Positions 16,868-25,429 of a stretch of 64,000 bases of DNA are shown one piece after another. The position numbers and the translations under genes were made by a program. Below the pieces are notes generated by a model, which saw only the letters and a list, made by a program, of their open reading frames with translations, searched no databases and was not told where the DNA came from. The stretch lies in NCBI GenBank assembly GCA_016713535.1, contig JADJOY010000023.1, forward strand, positions 124,001 through 188,000, written 5' to 3'. Each line of letters opens with the position of its first letter. The first letter of the stretch is position 1. The stretch is from Deltaproteobacteria bacterium. GTDB taxonomy: Bacteria > JADJOY01.

Positions 16868-17128
16868 ATGGCACCCTCCCCCGAACCTGCACGATCCGTG
16901 ATCGAGACGTACCGACTCGAATTGGATTCCGGTCGCATGCCACGGACCACACTCGAGTTGGGGAGGCGGGCGGCGCTCGTCGTCGTCGCGACCTACGCGG
17001 GCGTACTGACGGCGCTCCTTGCATCCGGAGTCTTCATCGTCTCGGTCGTGCTGAGCTCGAACCAGGTCGCTTTCAGGACGCTCGGCGGCATCGCCAGCGG
17101 CGTGCTCTGGGTCATCATGCTCGGTTGA
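16868..17128 (+). CDS. Small two-helix membrane protein, orphan
   Basis: This 86-residue protein has a hydrophilic N-terminus (about 35 residues) and two hydrophobic segments (LVVVATYAGVLTALLASGVF; FRTLGGIASGVLWVIML). Base composition is visibly less GC-rich than in the flanking genes. The stop overlaps a TTG that could start the next frame. No homology is recognised, and confidence that it is expressed is moderate. Confidence 0.45.
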   Translation: MAPSPEPARSVIETYRLELDSGRMPRTTLELGRRAALVVVATYAGVLTALLASGVFIVSVVLSSNQVAFRTLGGIASGVLWVIMLG

Positions 17129-17409
17129 CACTCGGCGCCGTCGCGAGATTCCTCCAGACGGACTTGATGCGATACGGCCCTTGGCTAATCGCGCTCGCCA
17201 CAGCCACCGGCCTCACGGGTGGTTGGCTCGTGCGGCGGTCCGCCTTTGGGCCGCCCATCGATGACTACCCGGCGGCGGACTACAACCTGCTCTACGCCTG
17301 CGGCTTCCTCGGCGCGGTTCTCTCCGTGTCGATCACCTCTCGTAGCGAGCCAACCACACGTCGTACGGGCGGACTCAGACGGACGGGAGTCGGAACTGGT
17401 CCATCGTGA
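17125..17409 (+). CDS. Small membrane protein, orphan
   Basis: This frame of about 94 residues begins at TTG 17125, overlapping the previous stop, or at ATG 17167 (80 residues). It contains two hydrophobic segments (YGPWLIALATATGLTGGWLV; LLYACGFLGAVLSVSI) separated by an acidic loop with DDYPAADYN. Function is unknown. It lies in the same lower-GC group of small genes as its neighbours. Confidence 0.45.
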   Translation: MTLGAVARFLQTDLMRYGPWLIALATATGLTGGWLVRRSAFGPPIDDYPAADYNLLYACGFLGAVLSVSITSRSEPTTRRTGGLRRTGVGTGPS

Positions 17410-17465
17410 GCTACGGCACCCGGTGGCCCGCCGCTCGAGATGGGTGCTCGGCGTACACACCTACG

Positions 17466-17871
17466 ATGTCGCACCGTGAAGCCACCCTTCTCTCCGTGTT
17501 CGCGCTCTATCTGATTTGCGTCCTCGCCATCGGCCTGGTGGGGGGTCATCGCGAGGCTGGGCCTGGATGTGGGCGCTGAGGACATCGTGGAGTCGGCCGT
17601 GAGCGCTGCGGCCGTGTTTGGCGGGCTCGCCGTCGCGCCGTGGGTCTCCCGGGCCGGCGGCCTCGCTCGGATCGCAGTCGGCATCCTTCTGGTCCCCGGC
17701 CTGATCGTCACCACCATCGGCGGCCTGAACATCGGCTTCGCCGCGATCACCCGACTCGATTCACTCGCGATATTCTTCGGTGGCTCTTACATCCTCGGCT
17801 TCATCGCTCATTGCCGGGCCTACCGGCACCTGATCCGAAGCCAGCCGGCCAGCTCGACAACCCGCCGCTGA
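17466..17871 (+). CDS. Small multi-helix membrane protein, frameshifted at a G run near 17540
   Basis: The frame from ATG 17466 reads MSHREATLLSVFALYLICVL then AIGLVG and stops early. After a run of G at about 17540-17545 the adjacent frame continues smoothly (VIARLGLDVGAEDIVESAVS) through three more hydrophobic helices to 17871. Removing one G gives a coherent membrane protein of about 134 residues. The family is unrecognised. The homopolymer context suggests a sequencing indel. Confidence 0.5.
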
Positions 17872-17906
17872 ACGCTCTGTTCTCCGCCAGCTGAGACGGT
17901 CCTCTC

Positions 17907-18347
17907 GTGCCGATTTCGAAGGTCAGCATCCTCACGGCGTCCTTTCTCCTGTGCTCTGCCACGTCGTTCGCGGAGCCCGTGAGCCGCCTCGCAACGCTCC
18001 AAGCCGATGCGATCATCATCGGGATGGAGACGGCCGAACAACACGTCCAGCGCGGCTCCTGCCTTCGCTACTTCGTGTGTATCGAGGACGCTGACCCGTC
18101 CGCTGAGGTCAAGAGCCGTATCAGCGCTTCGTATGCGGCCGTCCGGTGGTGTTCAGACAGGGGTCGCGTCAAAGTACCGAACCGGTGCCAGCAGACACAG
18201 ATCACCGTCCACGAGCCCCTCACGCCAGATCGGCCGGTCAACGAGCTCGAGTACTCGGTCGGCGGTACGGTGAACCTGCGGTGTACGGTACGACTCGATG
18301 CAGGTCGGCCGACGACGGGGAAGACTTGCCGGGCCGTGAGGCCATGA
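17907..18347 (+). CDS. Secreted cysteine-containing hypothetical protein
   Basis: This 146-residue protein starts at GTG 17907 with a clear signal peptide (ILTASFLLCSATSFAEP). The mature part has seven cysteines spread along it (GSCLRYFVCIED, VRWCSDRG, NRCQQTQ and others), suggesting disulfide bonding in the periplasm or outside the cell. No family was recognised. It ends the group of small orphan genes. Confidence 0.55.
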   Translation: MPISKVSILTASFLLCSATSFAEPVSRLATLQADAIIIGMETAEQHVQRGSCLRYFVCIEDADPSAEVKSRISASYAAVRWCSDRGRVKVPNRCQQTQITVHEPLTPDRPVNELEYSVGGTVNLRCTVRLDAGRPTTGKTCRAVRP

Positions 18348-18422
18348 AGCGCTGGTTACGGATACTCGACGGCTGAGCTCTGCATCGAGCCGCCCAACCC
18401 GCTCCGCGCCCAACTGAGACCC

Positions 18423-18854
18423 ATGAGCACCGAGATCGAAGCACTGGAGCGGTTCTTCGCCGCGATCAACCGCAACGACATGGCGGCCATCACCGAGGAC
18501 TTCGATCCGGAGATCGTGCGGGTCGAGCCGGAGGGCTTTCCGACGGCGGGCACGTATCGGGGGATCGCGGAGGTGCAGGCGAACGTCACGAAGGGACGCG
18601 GGACCTGGGCGGAGGGGACCTGCGATCCCGAGAAGTTCCTGGTAAACGGCGACAAGGTGGTCGTGTACCTCCATGCCTGGGTCCGCTTGAAGGACTCGGG
18701 CGAATGGATCGGTGGGCGATTCGCCGACGGTTTCGTGTTTCGCGATGGAAAGATCACCCGATACCTCACCTTCGCCCAGCGGGCGGAAGCACTGAGGTGG
18801 GCCGACATCGACGACCCAGAGGCGCTCGAACCGGCCGCAGCGGAGAAGCCATGA
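18423..18854 (+). CDS. SnoaL-like / NTF2-fold protein
   Basis: This 143-residue alpha+beta barrel protein starts MSTEIEALERFFAAINRNDM. The sequence shows the usual SnoaL-like pattern: an N-terminal helix, EPEGFPTAGTYRGIAEV, then beta strands (DKVVVYLHAWVRLKDSG; GRFADGFVFRDGKITRY). The fold is used for small-molecule isomerases and hydrolases or as a pure binding domain, and the substrate cannot be inferred. The stop overlaps the next start (ATGA at 18851-18854). Confidence 0.85.
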   Translation: MSTEIEALERFFAAINRNDMAAITEDFDPEIVRVEPEGFPTAGTYRGIAEVQANVTKGRGTWAEGTCDPEKFLVNGDKVVVYLHAWVRLKDSGEWIGGRFADGFVFRDGKITRYLTFAQRAEALRWADIDDPEALEPAAAEKP

Positions 18855-19256
18855 AGATCACGGTAGAGACACCGGTACGAGCCTCGATCGACGCGGTGTG
18901 GAAGGCGTACATCACCCCCGAGGACATCGTTCAGTGGAACGCGGCCTCGGACGACTGACACGACCCGGTCCACGGTCGATCTCCGGGTGGGCGGGCAGTT
19001 CTCGTCGCGGATGGAAGCCAAGGACGGGAGCTTCGGCTTCGACTTTGCGGGGACGTACACGAAGATCGAGCCCAACCGCCTCATCGAGTACTCGTTCGGG
19101 GACCGCAAGGCGACCGTCGAATTCGTCGAGGGGACCGACGCGGTGACGGTGCGGGTGACGTTCGACGCCGAGGAGACCCATCCCGTCGAACAGCAGCGCG
19201 GCGGCTGGCAGGCGATCCTCGACAAGTTCCGGCGTCACGTCGAAGGCGGAAGCTGA
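18851..19256 (+). CDS. SRPBCC family protein (AHSA1-like), frameshifted near 18955
   Basis: The start overlaps the SnoaL stop. The N-terminal frame reads ITVETPVRASIDAVWKAYIT and WNAASDD, then hits TGA at 18956. The frame resumes as VDLRVGGQFSSRMEAKDGSF and runs to 19256 (KFRRHVEGGS). The family signature WNAASDDWHT is interrupted exactly at the break, where two bases appear to be missing. The START/Bet v1-like fold binds hydrophobic ligands. An intact gene would encode about 135 residues. Confidence 0.75.
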
Positions 19257-19376
19257 TGCGCTGAGCGCAACCCTCGCGCTGCGGCGGCGACGGAGCGCCG
19301 CCCTCCACCCTGGCGCGGAGCAAGGGACCCGGTTTCTTGCGCCGCCCCGCCGGCCTCAGCGAAAGTGCCGGCGGTC
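19257..19376. repeat. Short gap with a GGCGGC hairpin repeat
   Basis: A GC-rich hairpin (GGCGGCGAC...CGCCGCCCTCC, near 19282-19310) of the class ending in CCCTCC is present. No gene is supported. Confidence 0.5.
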
Positions 19377-20917
19377 ATGCGGGTTCAGCTCGTCCATCCT
19401 CCGGTCTACGTGAACGTGCGGGCGCTCACGGCGCTCCGTCCGGGGCTGCCGCTCGGGCTGGCGTACGTGGCGGCGGTGCTCGAGAAGGCTCGCCACCAGG
19501 TCAGCGTGCTCGACGCTGTGGGCGCGGCGCCCGACCGCGTCACGCCGGACGGCGCGATGCACCGGCTGGGGCTGACGCCCGAGGAGCTGGTGGCGCGGCT
19601 CGATCCGGCCGCCGAGGCGATCGGCGTCACCAACATGTGGTCCTTCTCGTGGCCGCTGGTGCGCGAGCTGATCCAGCGCATCCGCGCGGCGCGCCCCGGT
19701 GTCCCGATCGTCGCAGGCGGCGAGCACTTCACCGGGCTCACTCGCGAGTCGATGGAGCAGGCACCGATCGACTACGTGGTGCGCGGCGAGGGCGAGGAGA
19801 CGGCGGCCCAGCTCTTCGCCGGCCTCGCGCGGGGCGATCTCGATCCCGCCACCATCCCTGGCCTCGCGTGGCGCCGCGGCGGCGAGATCGTGATCAACGA
19901 GCCGCGCGAGCGCACTCGCGCCGTCGACGAGATCCCGTGGCCCGCGTGGCACCTCTTCGACGTGCGCGGCTACTACGACCACGCGCTCATCACCGGCCTC
20001 GACGCCGGCCTCACGATCCCCATCCTCGCCACCCGCGGCTGTCCGTACTCCTGTACGTATTGCTCGTCGCCGCGCATGTGGACCACTAGATGGGTGCCGC
20101 GCGACCCGCTCGACGTGGTGAGCGAGATCGAGCGCTACGTGCGCGACTTCGGCGCCAGGAACTTCCCGTTCCAGGACCTGACCGCGATCATCAAGAAGGA
20201 CTGGATCGTGCGGTTCTGCCGCGAGCTGCTCGCGCGCCGGCTCGACGTGACGTGGCAGTTCCCGTCCGGCACGCGCTGCGAGGTGATCGACGACGAGGTC
20301 GCCGGGTTGCTCGCGGCGAGCGGCGGGCGCTCGCTCGCGTTCGCGCCCGAGTCGGGCTCGGCGGAGACCCGCGCCAAGGTCAAGAAGCGCATGACCGAGG
20401 AGGGGCTGCTCGACGCGGTGCGCGCGTCGGTGCGCCACGGGCTCAACCTCACGGTGTTCGTGGTGATCGGCTTCCCCCACGACACCGCCGCGGACCTCGC
20501 CGAGACGCTCAGGCTGGCGAAGGTGCTCGCCAAGCTCGGCGTCGACGACCTGGCGATCGGCTTCTTCTTCCCGATTCCGTCCACCGAGCTCTACGACCAG
20601 CTCGTCGCGTCCGCCGCATCACGCTCTCCGACGAGTTCCTGAAGACGCCGCTCCACGCCAACGAGAAGGTCCTCGACGAGCGCAACAACTATTGCGAGCA
20701 CCTGAGCGCGCGCGAGCTCACGCGCTGGAAGTACCGCATCCACCTCACCTTCTACGCGTGGTCGGCGGCCTTTCACCCGCTCAAGCTGGCGCGGCTCGCG
20801 TGGAACGTGGCGCGCGGCCACGAGACGCGGAAGATGGAGACGGTGCTGATCGAGCTGGTGCGCAACACGCTCAGGCGCGCGTTCTTCTGGCGCAATCGGG
20901 CCGCGACGGCGCCGTGA
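19377..20917 (+). CDS. B12-binding-domain radical SAM protein, frameshifted near 20608
   Basis: The N-terminal third resembles a cobalamin-binding domain (VQLVHPPVYVNVRALTAL; LGLAYVAAVLEKARHQVSVL; PIVAGGEHFTG). The radical SAM core has the CxxxCxxC cluster motif CPYSCTYC, with later strands FVVIGFPHDTAADLAETL. The frame breaks at about 20608 and continues in another frame as RITLSDEFLKTPLHANEKVL to 20917; one missing base explains it. Family members do C-methylation, cyclisation or thiolation, and this substrate is unknown. ATG 19377 was chosen over an upstream GTG. Its stop overlaps the next start. Confidence 0.88.
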
Positions 20918-21222
20918 AGGGCGGCTCCTCCGCTCTTGCGTCGTCGATCCCCATCGCCGCGCACGCCGCGGCATCCCTCGCCGCCTTCGTGGCGGGCTAC
21001 GCGAGCGGCGCGGAGCTCGAGCTCTCGATCGTGATGCGCGGACTGGTGCTTGCGACGCCGATCGGCGCGGCGCTGGCGGCGACGTGGTCGGCGGGGCCGG
21101 AAGCGGGCGGACGCACGATCGTGCGCGGGGTGGTGCTCGCGACCGGAGCCGGGTTCGCGCTGGGCTACGCGCTGGGCACGATCAACGGCGCCGACCCGAT
21201 GCCGTTCATGTACGGCGCGTGA
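20914..21222 (+). CDS. Small membrane protein coupled to the radical SAM gene
   Basis: This 102-residue protein starts at GTG 20914 in a GTGA overlap with the radical SAM stop. It has about three hydrophobic helices (IAAHAAASLAAFVAGYASG; IVMRGLVLATPIGAALAATW; GVVLATGAGFALGYALGTI). No family is recognised. The tandem repeat array begins 17 bp after its stop. Confidence 0.6.
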   Translation: MKGGSSALASSIPIAAHAAASLAAFVAGYASGAELELSIVMRGLVLATPIGAALAATWSAGPEAGGRTIVRGVVLATGAGFALGYALGTINGADPMPFMYGA

Positions 21223-21238
21223 GGCGCGGGCGGGACGC

Positions 21239-22152
21239 GTGGGCACGACAGCCAATGATCGGCGGTGGAGGCCACGCGGGCGGCGCGGCGTAGCGCCGGG
21301 CGCGCGAAGCGCGCCCCTCCAGACCGAGCGCAACGCCAGGCGATCGGAAGCGGACGAGAGCGCGCCCGGGCACGACAGCCCGTGATCGACGATTGCGGCG
21401 ACGCGGACGGCGCGTCGTAGCGCCGGGCGCGCGAAGCGCGCCCCTCCAGACCGAGCGGGACGCCGGGCGATCGGAGGCGGACGAGAGCGCGCCCGGGCAC
21501 GGCAGCCCGTGATCGACGATTGCGGCGACGCGGACGGCGCGTCGTAGCGCCGGGCGCGCGAAGCGCGCCCCTCCAGACCGAGCGGGACGCCGGGCGATCG
21601 GAGGCGGACGAGAGCGCGCCCGGGCACGGCAGCCCGTGATCGGCGATCGAGGCGACGCAGGCGGCGCGGCGTAGCGCCGGGCGCGCGAAGCGCGCCCCTC
21701 CAGACCGAGCGCAACGCCAGGCGATCGGAAGCGGCCGAGAGCGCGCCCGGGCACGGCAGCCCGTGATCGGCGATTGCGGCGACGCGGGCAGCGCGTCGTA
21801 GCGCCGGGCGCGCGAAGCGCGCCCCTCCAGACCGAGCGGGACGCCGGGCGATCGGAGGCGGACGAGAGCGCGCCCGGGCACGGCAGCCCGTGATCGGCGA
21901 TCGAGGCGACGCAGGCGGCGCGGCGTAGCGCCGGGCGCGCGAAGCGCGCCCCTCCAGACCGAGCGCAACGCCAGGCGATCGGAAGCGGACGAGAGCGCGC
22001 CCGGGCACGACAGCCCGTGATCGACGATTGCGGCGACGCAGGCGGCGCGGCGTAGCGCCGGGCGCGCGAAGCGCGCCCCTCCAGACCGAGCGCAACGCCG
22101 GGCGATCGGAAGCGGACGAGAGCGCGCCCGGGCACGGCAGCCCGTGATCGGC
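21239..22152. repeat. Tandem array of a 127-bp unit, about 7.2 copies
   Basis: The marker TAGCGCCGGGCGCGCGAAGC starts at 21291, 21418, 21545, 21672, 21799, 21926 and 22053, each exactly 127 bp apart. Units differ by scattered substitutions with no indels. Each unit contains the hairpin GGGCGCGC-GAA-GCGCGCCC followed by CTCCAGACCGAGCG, and later a segment GCGCGCCCGGGCACG. Because 127 is not a multiple of three, the long open frames across it, on both strands, change frame each unit and are not genes. The array lies between the convergent ends of the 102-residue membrane protein and the SGNH-like gene. Confidence 0.95.
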
Positions 22153-22153
22153 C

Positions 22154-23272
22154 TCAGCGCGCGTCGGGCACGACGCGTGCCACGGCGTCCGCGAGGTTCC
22201 GCGCTTGCTGGCGCTTCACCTCGGGGCGGGCGTGGACGTAGTCGCAGAAGCCCTGGCGGGCCCGCGCCGCGTCCAGCGCCGGCTCCTCGAACGGCGTCGC
22301 GTTGTCGACGAGCGGCACGCCGAGCTCGCGCGCCGTACTCGTCCAGGCGCGGTTCACCTCGGCGTGGAGATCGTAGAGCACGCGGCGCAGCTCGGGCACG
22401 TCGCCGCGGAGATACGCCGGGATCACCGTGACCTCGAGCTCGGGCCGCATCGGCAGCACGCCGAGCACGAGCGTGAACCCGAGCTCCCTGGACGCGGCGT
22501 GGAGGTCGCGGATCGCCGCCTCGATCGAGCGAAACCGCACCGCGCCGCGGAAGCGGCTCGGGAACCCTTCCCCGAGCTCGGGCCGCATCCGACCCCGCGC
22601 CAGCTCCCCACCCAGCGACTCGCCCCACTTCGTGAGGCGCAGCATCCCGCCCATCAGCGGGTCGCGCGCGACCCAGCGCGCCGGCGGCGCCGCTTCGAGC
22701 TCCTCGAGCCGCGCGAGCGGGAACACCACGTCGTGCCCCTGGTTGATCGAGTTGATCGGCTCCTGCACGACCACCACGTCCGAGTGGTGGCCCGCGGCCA
22801 TCGCGCGCACCACCTGGCGGATCTCGAACACCGAGCGCCCCACCACGGAGGCGTTTCGCACGACGAAGCGCCGCGTTTGGTAACGTGATCGGAGCTCCGC
22901 GCCGAGCGTCTCGGCGAGCTCGTCGCGGGTCTCGTCGGCGCAGAACGGAAAGCTCGTCGACGCTCCGAAGATCGTGAGGACCGTTTGACCCGGCTCGTCT
23001 TCGAAGTCCGCTCCGAGGTAGCCCTGCGCGTTGAGCGCGTGGCCGGGCACCCGGTGTCCACGCAGCCGCGCCGCGACGCGCTCCGCCCAGCTCGCGCCGG
23101 CGATGGCGCGAGGCACGAAGCAGTGGCTGACCGTCGCCGGCTCGCAGTCGCGGGTGATCGGGAAGCGGCGCGTCGCGAGGTAAACGCCATTGCCGGCGAG
23201 TGCCACGCACTCGAGCGCGAGCCACGCCGCGAGCCAGCGCGCGACGCGGTGGCGAGGCATCCGGATCGTCAC
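22154..23272 (-). CDS. SGNH/GDSL-like hydrolase family protein (membrane anchored)
   Basis: The protein has 372 residues from GTG 23272 (ATG 23260 is an alternative). There is one N-terminal hydrophobic helix (WLAAWLALECVALAGNGVYL). TIFGASTSFPF resembles SGNH block I, but with Ala in place of the Asp of GDS. VVVQEPINSINQGH fits the middle blocks, and FCDYVHARPE near the C-terminus provides a D-x-x-H-like element. Such proteins are often extracytoplasmic O-acetyl or lipid hydrolases and transferases. The altered block I leaves activity uncertain. It is divergent from a related gene at 23308. Confidence 0.6.
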   Translation of the reverse strand: MTIRMPRHRVARWLAAWLALECVALAGNGVYLATRRFPITRDCEPATVSHCFVPRAIAGASWAERVAARLRGHRVPGHALNAQGYLGADFEDEPGQTVLTIFGASTSFPFCADETRDELAETLGAELRSRYQTRRFVVRNASVVGRSVFEIRQVVRAMAAGHHSDVVVVQEPINSINQGHDVVFPLARLEELEAAPPARWVARDPLMGGMLRLTKWGESLGGELARGRMRPELGEGFPSRFRGAVRFRSIEAAIRDLHAASRELGFTLVLGVLPMRPELEVTVIPAYLRGDVPELRRVLYDLHAEVNRAWTSTARELGVPLVDNATPFEEPALDAARARQGFCDYVHARPEVKRQQARNLADAVARVVPDAR

Positions 23273-23307
23273 GTCACCCCGCGCGCGGCGGTCGCCCGGC
23301 GGCCGCG

Positions 23308-24752
23308 ATGAGCGAGCCCGTGCAGGAACCCGCCGACCCCGCGCCGGCCGGGCCGCGGCGTCTCGACCGTCGGCGGATGCTACGCCGCTCGGCCAAGCTC
23401 GTCCTCGGCACGGTCGCGCTCGAGGCCACCAACCGCTGGGTGTTCGAGCTGCGTGAGCCGCCGCGGGTGCGCTACCTCGGCGATTGTCCGAAGCCGTACG
23501 TGCGCTCGTGTTTCCAGCCGCACGACCAAGGCCTCATCAACGGCCTCGGCTACTGGGAGCGCGAGTGGGCGCCGGATCCGGGGACGCGCACCGTGGTCGT
23601 CACCGGTGCCTCGGCCACTCTGCTGCCTCGCCACCGTGACGGCGTCCGGAACGACTTCCCGCACCTCGCCGACCTCATCCTCAACCCGGCCGTGAGCCCG
23701 GACGAGCAGGCGCGCGAGCGCGAGCCGGCGCGGCTGCCGCCCGACCTGCGCGCGCCCACGACGCGGCCGACGCGCATCTACAACTTCGCGGTCAACGGCT
23801 GGTCGCTGCACGAGATCGCGTCGATCGCGCGGAACGAGCTGGTCACGCTGCGCCCCGACGTGTGGATCGTATCCGAGCCCACCAACACGGTCACTGCGCG
23901 CCGCTACCGGAACCCGAGCGGAATCCGGCGCGAGGTCTCGCGGCTGCCGGGCTTCGAGCTGCTCACGTTCGTGGGGGTGCTGCCGTCCTCGATTCGGCGC
24001 GCCGAGAAGCTGAGACACGCGCGGCCCGCAATGCGGGTCTACGGCGACGTACCGCCCGCGCCGCGCGACCTGCTCGGCGAGGGCTCGCGCTACTCGACGA
24101 CGTCCTGGCGTCCGCCGCGCGCGCCGGCGCGTTCTTGTTGATCGGCAACCACCCCGACGCGCTACGCGTGCCGGCGCCGGGCGAGACGGAGATCGGCCAT
24201 CGGATCGGCGAGCGCTTCGTGGTGCTCGGCGAGAGGCCCTGGGCGTCTTACTGGAGCATCAAGCGCGGCTTCACTAGCGCGACCGCGGCGTTCGTCGAGG
24301 CGAAGCGGCGCGCGGGCGCGCGGATCGGGCTCATCGACTGGGAGTCGGCGCTCGACGGTTACGTGTACTTCCGCGGGGTGCACGCTCGCGCCGACGAGAG
24401 CGGGCGGCTGCGGCTGATCCTGGGCTGCGCGCCGGCCGGCTTCGCCGTCGAAGACGACGGGCGGATCACCCGCGGGGGGGGCGAGTTGCGCCTGGTGCGC
24501 GGCCAGAGCACGCAGCCGCTCACCGGGCGCCGCTACCAGCCGGACCGGGTGATCGCCGACGACGGCGAGCCCGTGGCCACGATCCACTTCGAGGACCCGG
24601 TCACCGGCGCACCGCTCCTCGACGACGCGCGCAACGGCACGAAGGACCGGCTCTTCCACGACGCCTATCACGTCAACGAGACCGGCGCGCGGATCATGGC
24701 GGTGCTCACCGCGCAGGCGCTCGCGAAGCTCGACCGCGACAGCACGATCTGA
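23308..24752 (+). CDS. SGNH-like protein, partner of the divergent gene, frameshifted near 24080
   Basis: The N-terminus is arginine-rich (RRLDRRRMLRRSAKLVL), then a hydrophobic helix. Block-I-like VVVTGASATLLP and, at the C-terminus, LFHDAYHVNETGARIM (the D-x-x-H triad element) support the SGNH superfamily. The first frame becomes meaningless at about 24080, and the adjacent frame continues as ALLDDVLASAARAGAFLLIG to 24752; one missing base repairs it to about 480 residues. Like the divergent gene, it carries a Cys-containing segment near the N-terminus (GDCPKPYVRSCF versus RDCEPATVSHCF). The two genes start only 35 bp apart. Confidence 0.6.
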
Positions 24753-24978
24753 GGTCGACCGGCTGTAGCGCGACCGCTCCGTCGGGCGCCAGGGATCGAG
24801 CGGCTCGCCAGACGCGGACGCCCCGGCCCGCCGGAGGCGGGCCCTCCAGACCGGGATCGAGCGGGGTGAGCTGGAATCCACGCGCTCGGCAACGCGCACG
24901 CTCGCGCGTATCGCCGGGCACGCGAAGCGTGCCCCTCCCAGGCAGCGCGTGACCCGATCGGCTAGAGGTCGGCCCCGG
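24753..24978. repeat. Long dispersed repeat (copy A) containing REP-like hairpins
   Basis: 24760-24950 shares most of its sequence with 34870-35000: GCTCCGTCG...GCCAGG.ATCGAGCGG, then GGAATCCACGCGCTCGGC, then the hairpin TATCGCCGGGCACGCG...GTGCCCCTCC (24909-24938). This copy has an extra internal hairpin (GGCCCGCC-GGA-GGCGGGCC, near 24825-24845) that the other lacks. Both copies begin a few bases after a gene's stop codon. Confidence 0.75.
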
Positions 24979-25272
24979 TCACGGGTCGTTCGGGCGTGCC
25001 TTTGGCCGCCGCACGGCCCGAGCGATCGCGACGGCGACGCCCACGGTCGCGTAGCTCAGCCGGTCGATGCTCGCGAGCGTTACCTGTTTCCAGCTCACGT
25101 CCTTGGGCCACTCGATCATGCGCAGGTAGGCGCGCGTGGTGCCGCGCACCTCGCGACCGAGGAGGCGCACCGCGGCGCCCACCGACGCGGGCACCACGTC
25201 CTGGGCGAGCTGGTGGGGAGGAGCGTCACCCGCGACGCGCAGCCCCGGGTCGTGTGGCTCGGCGGTCGTCAC
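24979..25272 (-). CDS. Hypothetical small protein
   Basis: This 97-residue frame begins at GTG 25272. It contains LAQDVVPASVGAAVRLLGRE and a final weakly hydrophobic stretch (YATVGVAVAIARAV) with a basic tail. No domain is recognised. Its gene-like position, divergent from the ZIP transporter with a 157-bp gap, supports it moderately. Confidence 0.5.
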   Translation of the reverse strand: MTTAEPHDPGLRVAGDAPPHQLAQDVVPASVGAAVRLLGREVRGTTRAYLRMIEWPKDVSWKQVTLASIDRLSYATVGVAVAIARAVRRPKARPNDP

Positions 25273-25429
25273 GCGCGCAACTTACCCGCTGCGCGGCGCG
25301 ACCGCCGGCCCTCGAGAGGGGGGGCGTTCGGTTGCCCGGCCGGCGAAGGGTCCGTTACAGTCGGCGCGATAACGCAACCCAGTTGCGGTTCCACTCGCCC
25401 CGCCCGCCCGACCCGCCATCTCCCGCCTC
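25273..25429 (+). promoter_or_regulatory. Divergent promoter region with palindrome upstream of ZIP transporter
   Basis: The palindrome CGCAAC-CCA-GTTGCG lies at 25373-25387, about 43 bp before the transporter start, with GATAACGCAAC overlapping it. A metal-responsive repressor operator (Zur/MntR type) is conceivable given the downstream gene, but the sequence does not match a consensus I know well. Confidence 0.35.

Noticed and set aside
21239-22152. CRISPR array interpretation of the tandem repeats
   Set aside because: The whole 127-bp unit is repeated, including the would-be spacers, and no cas genes are nearby.
21165-23225. A 686-codon open frame and similar long frames on the minus strand across the tandem repeat array
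   Set aside because: They repeat the same Arg-rich peptide in changing frames because the unit is 127 bp. They have no ribosome binding site or domain and simply reflect GC-rich, stop-poor DNA.
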